From Theodoxus fluviatilis (taxonomy: Eukaryota; Mollusca; Gastropoda; Cycloneritida; Neritidae), in the NCBI GenBank assembly GCA_034096865.1, contig JAWQFJ010006021.1:80001-95000 (forward strand): a stretch of 15,000 bases of DNA, given 5' to 3'. How positions within the stretch are numbered: the first letter of the stretch is position 1; every line of letters starts with the position of its first letter. Shown piece by piece: positions 1-7,122 of this stretch. The notes beneath the pieces were generated by a model, which was not told the origin of the DNA, searched no databases, and worked only from the letters and a program-made list of their open reading frames with translations. A program made the position numbers and the translations under genes.

Positions 1-169
1 ATGTTTGGATGTCAGCATTTTTGTCAGTGGAACTCAGTCTGTGCAGGCAGGGTAGCGACGACGAGTCATTCTGACCTTGTTGTGGATGTTGATGTTGTTG
101 CATTCGTTTGTATGAAAGTACTGTGTGGCTCGACAACAGTGCCACCTCATCACAATGAAGCGGTCACAG

Positions 170-231
<62 letters not shown>

Positions 232-265
232 TCACCGCCCACCGCCCACCGCCCACCGCCCATCG
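170..265. repeat. 7-bp minisatellite, unit CCCACCG
   Basis: About 13 tandem copies of CCCACCG are visible, with a CTCACCG variant in the middle and a CCATCG-like copy at the right edge. Frames reading through it give proline-rich PPTAHR peptides. These follow from a 7-bp unit that lacks stops, so the open frames here are not evidence of a gene. The flanks carry no recognisable coding sequence. Confidence 0.93.
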
Positions 266-415
266 CGCTGCGGCAGGCAATGGACGCGCCTGTACTTGTC
301 ATGCAATCCCCACTGCCGTTGCTGGGCAGCCATTTTTAGACAAGCGGACTCGTCTTGAGAAATAAACAGTGCTTACGTTCCAGGGAGAACAAAGTCGCTT
401 TGGTCAAAACGTGTG

Positions 416-470
416 CGGGGGATGGGTGGGTTTTGGGGTGAGTGGGGTTGGGGGGGGGGGGGGGGGAGGG
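416..470 (+). repeat. G-rich tract with a run of 17 G
   Basis: The plus strand has several G-runs in close succession, then 17 consecutive G at 450-466, one A, and GGG. This fits the usual pattern of four or more G-runs with short loops that can fold as a G-quadruplex. The fold is inferred from the pattern. The exact G count is a likely place for sequencing or assembly error. Confidence 0.75.
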
Positions 471-656
471 TGTACGTCGGACAAGCGATATTCCTCAGTA
501 GAGTACTGTTTGTCCCAGACGTGGCTGTGGGCGGACAGATGAGAAGAGTTAATTATAAACTCTACAGAGATCAGAACAACGTCCGATCTGTGGCATGCAA
601 GCAATGACTTCTCTCTGCTAACAAAAGCAACCAACAATAGCATTGTACAACGCCAC

Positions 657-1581
657 TCTTAGTTACTCCTTTAGTTACCCCATTAGTTACTCCTTTAGTT
701 TCTCCAGTAGTTACTCCATTAGTTACTCCATTAGTTACCCCAATAGTTACCCCATTAGTTACTCCATTAGTTACCCCATTAGTTACTCCATTAGTTACCC
801 CATTAGTTACCCCATTAGCTACCCCATTAGTTTCTCCTTTAGTTACCCCATTAGTTACTCCTTTAGTTACCCCATTAGTTACTCCGTTAGTTACCCCATT
901 AGTTACTCCTTTAGTTACTCCAGTAGTTACTCCATTAGTTATTCCATTAGTTACCCCATTAGCTACCCCATTAGTTACTCCGTTAGTTACCCCATTAGTT
1001 ACTCCTTTAGTTACCCCATTAGTTACTCATTTAGTTACTCCATTAGTTACTTCTTTAGTTACTCCGTTAGTTACCCCATTAGTTACCCCATTAGTTACCC
1101 CATTAGTTACTCCTTTAGTTACCCCATTAGTTACTCATTTAGTTACTCCATTAGTTACTTCTTTAGTTACCCCATTAGTTACTCCGTTAGTTACCCCATT
1201 AGTTACCCCATTAGTTACTCCGTTAGTTACCCCATTAGTTACCCCATTAGTTACTCCTTTAGTTACCCCATTAGTTACTCATTTAGTTACTCCATTAGTT
1301 ACTTCTTTAGTTACTTCAGTTGTTACTCCATTAGTTACTCCATTAGTTACCCCATTAGTTACCCCATTAGTTACTCCTTTAGTTACCCCATTAGTTACCC
1401 CATTAGTTACCCCATTAGTTACCCCATTAGTTACTCCATTAGTTACTCCTTTAGTTACCCCATTAGTTACTCCTTTAGTTACCCCATTAGTTACTCCTTT
1501 AGTTACGCCATTAGTTACTCCTTTAGTTACCCCATTAGTTACTCCATTAGTTACTCCATTAGTTACTCCATTAGTTACTCC
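657..1581. repeat. 12-bp minisatellite array 1, unit AGTTACYCCWTT
   Basis: About 77 tandem copies of a 12-bp unit, mainly AGTTACTCCATT, AGTTACCCCATT and AGTTACTCCTTT, with rarer CGTT, CATT and TTCTTT endings. In one plus frame the array reads as S-Y-P-I / S-Y-S-F tetrapeptides for over 300 residues, and on the minus strand as N-G-V-T / K-G-V-T. The plus frame begins with TTG and has no ATG before or within the repeats; the minus frame also begins with TTG. Three of the six frames of the main unit have no stop. I therefore read the frames as a by-product of the 12-bp period. The right end runs into an A-rich stretch at about 1583. Confidence 0.95.
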
Positions 1582-1700
1582 GCAAAGAAAAAAAAGGAAG
1601 GCGAAGGAAGTACCAAAAAGCAAATAAACTGCAAGCAAAACGTAATGACGTACGATAACATGTCTCGTCGCCTCCCTGTGGTGCCAAGTGAGCGAAGGAC

Positions 1701-1743
1701 AGCTCCCTCCAGATAGCTCCCTCTAGATAGCTAGCTAGCTATC
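1701..1743. repeat. Short direct repeat and 18-bp palindrome
   Basis: AGCTCCCTCCAGAT is followed at once by AGCTCCCTCTAGAT, two near-identical 14-bp copies. Then comes GATAGCTAGCTAGCTATC at 1726-1743, a perfect palindrome built on the tetranucleotide AGCT/TAGC. It abuts the CA-rich microsatellite. Confidence 0.8.
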
Positions 1744-1893
1744 ACACACATGCACACACACACATATATACACATACATATGAACACACACGCGCGCGCG
1801 CACACAGACACACATATGCAAACACACATACATACATACACAAACACACACATACATATGCACACACACGCGCGCGCGCGCACACACACAAAG

Positions 1894-1936
<43 letters not shown>

Positions 1937-2217
1937 TGCACACACACATACACAGACACAGACGTGCGCGTGCACACACACAACACACACACACACACAC
2001 ACACACACATGCACACACATCTACACAGACACAGACGTGCGCGTGCACACAAACAAACACACACACACACACACATGCACACACACACACATACACAGAC
2101 ACAGACGTGCGCGTGCACACAAACATACACTCATACACAGACATATACACACATACACAAACACACACACACATGCACACACGCACATACACAGACACAG
2201 ACGTGCGCGTGCACACA
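1742..2217. repeat. CA-rich compound microsatellite
   Basis: About 475 bp of (CA)n broken by (CG)n blocks, CATATA and CATGCA interruptions. A longer module containing ACAGACACAGACGTGCGCGT recurs four times, with GACGTGCGCG starting at 1961, 2034, 2104 and 2200. The array therefore has a second, longer period of about 70-96 bp above the dinucleotide. Long open frames on both strands (H-T-H-T or C-V-C-V) are low-complexity translations. Confidence 0.95.
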
Positions 2218-2562
2218 GGCACGTATTCAATCCTACACCGCACCTTGTTTCCAATCGCGACTTGATAATTGCTTGTCTCAAAACGTGTTTCCATAGCGGA
2301 ACTCCACAGCCCATTCAGAGAAAACGCTTAGGCACTACACCCTCGGCCCTATGAAACAACAGTGAACCAAAAGCAGAGCAAAATAAAGTCCCCTGTCTTA
2401 AACATATTCGAAAACTCGACGAGTTCTTGCTTGCCACTGTTCAAACATGACAGCTGCATTCGATTGAACGTGAATTGACTGGTGCAGAATCACGAGAAAC
2501 TAAAACGATGTTTAGTTATTTAAGATTTGCTGTTCCTAGATGGCTGTGTTTGAACAACCCAG
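2218..2562. other. Unassigned spacer between repeat blocks
   Basis: Unique-looking sequence with no open frame that resembles a known protein. An AATAAA motif occurs near 2382 but nothing upstream supports a transcript ending there. This spacer plus the CA array separates the two oppositely oriented 12-bp arrays. Confidence 0.5.
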
Positions 2563-2763
2563 GTACTAATGGGGTAACTAAAGGAGTAACTAATGGCGTA
2601 ACTAAAGGAGTAACTAATGGGGTAACTAAAGGAGTAACTAATGGGGCAACTAAAGGAGTAACTAATGGAGTAACTAATGGGGTAACTAATGGGGTAACTA
2701 ATGGGGTAACTAAAGGAGTAACTAATGGGGTAACTAAAGGAGTAAGTAATGGAGTAACTAAAG

Positions 2764-2766
<3 letters not shown>
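2563..2766. repeat. 12-bp minisatellite array 2, inverted relative to array 1
   Basis: About 17 copies of TAACTAATGGGG / TAACTAAAGGAG. The reverse complement of this unit pair gives the CTCCTTTAGTTA and CCCCATTAGTTA units seen at 657-1581, so this is the same family in the opposite orientation, about 980 bp away. Variants include a TAATGGCG unit, a GGGGCAAC unit and a GTAAGT unit. The plus-strand N-G-V-T / K-G-V-T frame can be entered from an ATG at 2509, but the residues before the repeat resemble nothing I know. The last unit, AAAGGAG, passes directly into (GA)n. Confidence 0.94.

Positions 2767-2858
<92 letters not shown>
2763..2858. repeat. (GA)n microsatellite, left side of the LINE
   Basis: Nearly pure GA on the plus strand for about 95 bp, with a few GGGA and AAGA interruptions at 2787-2812. 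It appears to grow out of the GGAG end of the last 12-bp unit. Its right edge meets the 3' tail of the minus-strand LINE. Confidence 0.95.
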
Positions 2859-2861
<3 letters not shown>

Positions 2862-3720
2862 CGACTGTGACTGTGACTTTGACTTTGAATTTTTTTTGTA
2901 AGGCCGACGGCCCGTCACAACATTTTACATTCACATCAATCATTGAAAAAGTTCTTGATTGGACTCTATTACAGTAAAAGTACTTTAATCAGTAGACAAC
3001 AGTTTTGTCGTACAATGTACGAAGATAACATTGCAACTTTTTCTCGAATCATTTGCAACATAGTGATTAATGACGCTCTTAGTACCATATGATTAATTGT
3101 TTTGTTTATTCTACGCAATGGCAACTATGAATCTATTATCTGCTAAAACTCAGGATACATAAATATCTTACTTGACTAACATGTGGCTAAACTTGGTTTT
3201 TCTACTGTCCGTCTTGAAGTCTTTGACGTCGGTTGAGAGCATAGTATAGAAACATGGCGACGTGTTTTGTTTTTATGTACCCTTGTCCGTCTATCAAGAA
3301 TATGAAGCCTTGCGTATTCATAAATTTGATGTATCTTTTGATGTACTTTTCCCTCAGGTTCTCATATGTGGGGCACACCAACAAAAAATGCATTTCATCC
3401 TCTGTGTTATCACCACAGAATGGACATTTTATCTCTTCTCTTCTATGTAGCTTGTTTCCGTTCAGTCCGTGTACTCCCAACCGGAAGCGTGTGAGTGCAA
3501 CTCAAAATGTTGCTATTTTTATGGTATTAAGATAATTTTCACATTCAAGCGTATTTTTAAAGGTACTGTACAATAGCAGACGGTCACTTTCAGTAATCGT
3601 ACAATGCCATCTCTGTCTATAGCAGTCTTGGAGTCTAATCTTAAGGCTTTTCAGGAAGTTTCTTTCATTATTAGTCCCTTTGTTGTAGCATATGTAGGCG
3701 AAACCTGATTCACAGAGACA
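2859..3720 (-). mobile_element. 5'-truncated non-LTR retrotransposon (LINE), 3' end
   Basis: Reading the minus strand from about 3720 to 2859, the element has the C-terminal part of a LINE polyprotein (to 3202), then an AT-rich 3' UTR of about 300 bp. Next come a GC-rich dyad GGGCCGTCGGCC at about 2900-2911, an A8 run, and a tail of AAAGTC/ACAGTC repeats ending at about 2860. A protein C-terminus, UTR, terminal stem and short-repeat tail in that order fit a LINE 3' end. The reverse transcriptase and endonuclease regions are missing, as expected for 5' truncation. Both edges meet GA tracts on the plus strand. The clade cannot be assigned by eye. Confidence 0.75.
3202..3717 (-). pseudogene. LINE ORF2 C-terminal fragment with zinc knuckle, one in-frame stop
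   Basis: This is the region downstream of the reverse transcriptase domain in a LINE polyprotein, which in intact elements helps bind the template RNA. The upstream half (3717-3505) has the helix-rich FLKSLKIRLQDCY...W and R..LY..FK patterns common to these C-termini. A TGA at 3502-3504 interrupts it, and the same frame then continues with ALTRFRLGVHGL and CPFCGDNTEDEMHFLLVC. The last motif is a C-X2-C-X8-H-X4-C zinc knuckle followed by P-T-Y-E-N-L-R. The frame ends at a stop at 3202. Because the frame is kept on both sides of the TGA, the damage here is a single nonsense codon, but the copy is also truncated upstream, so it is not functional. Family membership rests on remembered motif patterns, not a search. 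Confidence 0.75.
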
Positions 3721-3795
3721 ATGAGAGAGAGAGAGAGAGAGAGACATAGAGAGACAGAGAGACAGAGAGAGACAGAAAGACAGAGAGAGAGAAAA
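3721..3795. repeat. (GA)n / GACAGA microsatellite, right side of the LINE
   Basis: GA repeats with regular ACAGAGAG and ACATAGAG interruptions. In the minus frame they read as S-L-S-L, directly fused to the truncated LINE protein frame. GA lies on the plus strand here just as it does at 2763-2858, so the LINE copy is bracketed by the same dinucleotide in the same orientation. Confidence 0.9.
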
Positions 3796-3901
3796 ACAAT
3801 CTTGTGGGTAAACTTGTGGATAAAAAGTATTTGTGTCGTCCGATTATTGACACATTTTGAAGAATGAAAATGTTTGTAAATGTCGAAGTGGCACACAGTG
3901 C

Positions 3902-3925
3902 AAGGACACAAGGACACAAGGACAC
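3902..3925. repeat. Three copies of AAGGACAC
   Basis: AAGGACAC occurs three times in direct tandem. It is a short isolated tract with no other sign of function. Confidence 0.8.
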
Positions 3926-5290
3926 CAACATCCGACACAGGTGACTTGGTCCGGGAGAAGGTACACACAGTCGCTGGAGTGAACCGCCAGAAAGCGTTGA
4001 GTGTCAGATCTGATTTTTGTCTAAATGAAATTTAAACTATCTATAGCTTCTGTGACCTTTTCGGGCATTTCCAAGAGTTTTGAAGATATTTTACGGTTTA
4101 AGAGATGTATCGTAAGTGATGCATACTGCGCAATTCTGAACTCGCCAGTCCTTCTAGGCTTGATCTGCCCACTCACGTGTCAACCTGTTGTAAAATAACT
4201 TTGTCAAACGCATTTCACCCCTGTTGCTCAGGACATCGGTACAACGGCCATTTTCTCAAAACAAACGATTTGTGGGTAGTCAACTACAATCTGCATTAAA
4301 TTCATTTCGAATTATACGATTTCTATCATTTCTGCACCAATTTAAAGTTGTAATTGTGTAGTGTTTCCATGATACCAACAACTTAATATCTTCAAATCCG
4401 GCTTTATGTGTCTTTTTCTGGGATACGTCACATGTTGTTGTATCATCTTGTAATGTTAAAGATTTCACAGTGACTTAAGGAGTAGAACTGAAAGTTTCAA
4501 CATGCGAATGGAAAAGATCCACCCATCACGCTGAAGACGTCATGGCCGATGTGGCAGTCCCATCGCGACTGAGCTACACTGGCGAACTACTGAACAAGGT
4601 TACTTTCATTGGTCACTTCACTTGCCATCTCTACCCACAGGACATTCCAGGAGATCTTTGCATAGGCGGCCGTATGTTCCAATATGTTTGCTTCATGAGG
4701 TAAAAGAAACTAGGGGGACAGATGAGCTTGTTTTCTTGTCGAGAACCGTCTTTTGGATCGTCGTGTTTGGTGGAGAGCCATATTCGCATCCTTGGCATTC
4801 GCGCTTTCTTGAGATGGCCTGGAAATCTCGGAGAGAAGGCCACCTCGGTGCAGATTCCTCGTGCCAGAGCATTTTCAGCGGGGAGAGATAGAAAAGGCTG
4901 GCGACCTTATCCAGCCCATCTCGGCGGAGATGAGCCCCCAACCTGCCGTAAATGACTAATATCGAACTCGCCCAAGCACGCTCCACGACCCTTGCCCTTT
5001 CGTCGTTCTTCCTTCGTCAGGAACAGCCCTTACCGGCAGCGGAGAAAATGCGTTTCTAAATCCAACCCAAACTTCCTTTGGAATCAATATCGGCGTCATT
5101 TTCAGCGTGCGCTCCGCCAGCTCTGCCGACCCTGGGTGTGGAGCAGGCGAGCGGAGCAAGGGAGGCTGCGAAAACAACAACACGTGCAGGCCGCGTGGAC
5201 AGGGAGTCCACGTAGGTCTGGCTGGTCTGGGACTTGGGCCTGTCCATTGGGCCGGCTCTTGCAACCCTCCTGATTGGCATGGTGGGGTGA
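3926..5290. other. About 1.4 kb without a recognisable gene
   Basis: No frame on either strand resembles a known protein, and the open frames are short and overlap. The left part (to about 4500) is AT-rich; the part from about 4800 to 5280 is GC-richer with scattered CpG. A small perfect hairpin, CGTGGAC-AGGGA-GTCCACG, lies at 5194-5212. A GC-rich promoter or exon is possible but nothing here proves either. Confidence 0.5.
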
Positions 5291-5299
5291 GCGCATGTG

Positions 5300-5740
5300 T
5301 GTCCTTGTCCCATGTTGGGGTCTGTGTCTTTGTCTCATGGAGCATTGTCTAATTTTCCCATGTTGGGATCAGTGACTCGGTTCTGCCCAGCATGAGTCTC
5401 TTTGTCCCATGTCGGAGTTTGTGCTTTGTCTCATAAGGAGGTCTGCGCTCTTGCCTTAACAAAAATTCGCCTCTGCCGTTGTCCCATGTTGGGATATGTG
5501 TCTTTGTCTCATGGCGCACATCTTCTCTTTGTCCTGTGTCTGGGTGACTCTGGTCTATCCAGCATTTGTGTCTCTGTCCCATGTTGGGGTCTGTGTCTCT
5601 GTTCTGTCCAGCATTTGTGTCTTTGTCCCATGTTAGGGTCTGTGTCTCTGTTCTGTCCAGCATTTGTCTCTTTGTCCCATTTTGGGGTATGTGTCTAAGT
5701 CCCGTGTTGTATATGTCTCTGTCAATGTCCCGGACAGCAT
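5300..5740. repeat. Diverged minisatellite, period about 49 bp
   Basis: Copies carry TGTCCCATGTTGGGGTCTG and TCTGTCCAGCATTTGTGTCT. The CATGTTGGG landmark falls at 5311, 5359, 5408 (as CATGTCGGA), 5485, 5580, 5629 and 5678 (as CATTTTGGG). The last three are exactly 49 bp apart; the first three are 48 and 49 apart. Some units between 5408 and 5580 are altered by indels. On the minus strand the frame reads as repeats of D-T-N-M-G-Q type. The divergence suggests an old array rather than a protein. Confidence 0.82.
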
Positions 5741-5920
5741 GCGTTCCTTTGATTAGAACAGGCCCACCGCGCCTCCCTAGTGGATTAATGGAAGGTGGAT
5801 GAACTGGAAATGAAATTTTGACTCCATACTGTTCCAACCAACACCAACAAATTGAAGAGTTAATGGCATCCTTATCACCTACAAAGACTGGCGGGCTGCA
5901 AAGCCTCAAACATGCAAGCA

Positions 5921-6208
5921 TCTATCCATCCATCCATCCATCCATCCATCCATCCATCCATCCATCCATCCATCCATCCATTCATCCATCCATCCATCCA
6001 TCCGTTCATCCATCCATCAATCCATCCATCCATCCATTTATCCATCCATCCATCAATCCATCCATCCATCCATCCATTTATCCATCCATCCATCCATCCA
6101 TTTATCCATCCATCCATCCATTTATCCATTCATCCATCTATCCATCCATCCATTTATCCATCCATCCATCCATCCATCCATCCTTCCAACCGTCCATCCA
6201 TCCATCCA
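5921..6208. repeat. (ATCC)n tetranucleotide microsatellite
   Basis: About 70 copies of CATC/ATCC with recurring single-base variants: CATTCATC, CGTTCATC, CATCAATC and CCATTTATCC. The ATTTATCC variant recurs about every 20-50 bp in the right half. Plus frames read as H-P-S-I; minus frames as W-M-D-G. All are microsatellite translations. Confidence 0.97.
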
Positions 6209-6700
6209 GCGTATAGAACTGGGGTCTCTGTCATGTTTAGATTACTATTGTATCTGTCGCATGTAAGGTATTGGGCAGTTGACTTATGCAGTATGACGGG
6301 ATGCTCGTCTTTTCTAGTCTACTGGTTTCTGTGTGTCTGTACCATGTATCATACAGCTTTATCTGCCGCCAGGTTATCCAGCACAGGGGGCGTTCTGTCT
6401 CTGCCCCTTGTAGTATGTTGGATTTCTATCCTGCACAGCTTGCACGGGTCTTTTTCTTTTGTGGTGTGCTGAGATCCTTGTAAGCTGTTAGTGTAAACAT
6501 GATGTGTCATGTTTCTGTCCCTTGCTGCACATAGGGTTGTTCGTCTCTAAACTGTGCAACACGGTGGAGTCTCTGTCCGTCCCTTGCTGCATTTAGTGTG
6601 ACGCCACAACGAGCTCAGGAGAGACCTCAAGCAGTTGAAGCCGTGATTCGTATCCTCTGCCCTGTGAAACTAGCAAGGCATTGATCTGAATGACAGAGGA
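6209..6700. other. Weak continuation of the 49-bp repeat, otherwise unassigned
   Basis: Scattered motifs such as GGGGTCTCTGTCATGTTTAG, GTATCTGTCGCATG, GTGTCTGTACCATG and GTCTCTGTCCGTCCCTTGC resemble the 5300-5740 units but without a clean period. The simplest reading is that the ATCC array grew inside an older, decayed minisatellite. No gene is visible. Confidence 0.4.
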
Positions 6701-6732
6701 TAGAATATCCACAGACTGCAGAGCTCGGGTCA

Positions 6733-6925
6733 TGGACGTTTCGCCCCAATTGCGACATTCGGAACGTCGTTTAGCTTAAGATTACACCCGAATCACGCGC
6801 ACCGTTAAGGTGCATGGAGTACAGTACCGCCGAGCAAGACGTTTGTCACAAAACGCAGATACATTAATGCGGCCGGATCTTGGCTAAACGACGTTCCGAA
6901 TGTCGCAATTGGGGCGAAACGTCCA
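6733..6925. mobile_element. Hairpin or MITE-like element with perfect 43-bp inverted arms
   Basis: The left arm at 6733-6775 and right arm at 6883-6925 are perfect reverse complements over 43 bp, beginning TGGACGTTTCGCCCC at the left edge. The internal loop is 107 bp and includes a second small hairpin, GCACC-GTTAA-GGTGC, at 6799-6813. Outside the perfect arms, an imperfect match continues to about 6716 and 6944, including GAGCTC on both sides. No open frame of useful length lies inside. I see no clear target-site duplication at the perfect-arm boundary. It could be a non-autonomous transposon or a local inverted duplication. Confidence 0.7.
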
Positions 6926-6960
6926 GCACCCCAGAGCTCTCCAGGGTGCCAGGAACTCGT

Positions 6961-6988
6961 GACTCCAGTTAAGCCCAGTCCTGGAGTC
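6961..6988. other. Small perfect hairpin, 8-bp stem
   Basis: GACTCCAG and CTGGAGTC are separated by 12 nt and can pair perfectly. It lies just outside the right arm of the inverted-repeat element. Such stems occur by chance, so no role is proposed. Confidence 0.5.
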
Positions 6989-7122
6989 GACGCCAGGGTG
7001 GCCGGTCCTAGTAAGCCCGGCTTGCCAGCGGAATCCTTGCCGGCAATCCCGAAACACAGTCTTTGCAGCACCGCGCCTGTGCCATTAAGCCAGTAAGGCC
7101 TGGAACGTAGAGTCCTTGTGGC

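Noticed and set aside
643..1716. 357-codon plus-strand frame of S-Y-P-I / S-Y-S-F repeats as a protein gene
   Set aside because: It opens at TTG, has no ATG before or inside the repeat, and follows directly from a stop-free phase of a 12-bp unit. No promoter or splice context supports it.
1731..2294. 187-codon C-V-C-V frame as a cysteine-rich protein
   Set aside because: It is the translation of a CA/TG microsatellite and has no composition beyond that.
2375..2390. AATAAA as a polyadenylation signal
   Set aside because: No exon or transcript evidence lies upstream, and the hexamer is common by chance in AT-rich sequence.
4622..5350. Several overlapping frames of 70-130 codons on both strands
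   Set aside because: They overlap one another in all frames, have no shared domain signature and no splice context, as expected for GC-richer non-coding DNA.
5912..6472. 186-codon H-P-S-I frame
   Set aside because: Most of it is the ATCC microsatellite, and the unique tail has no motif.
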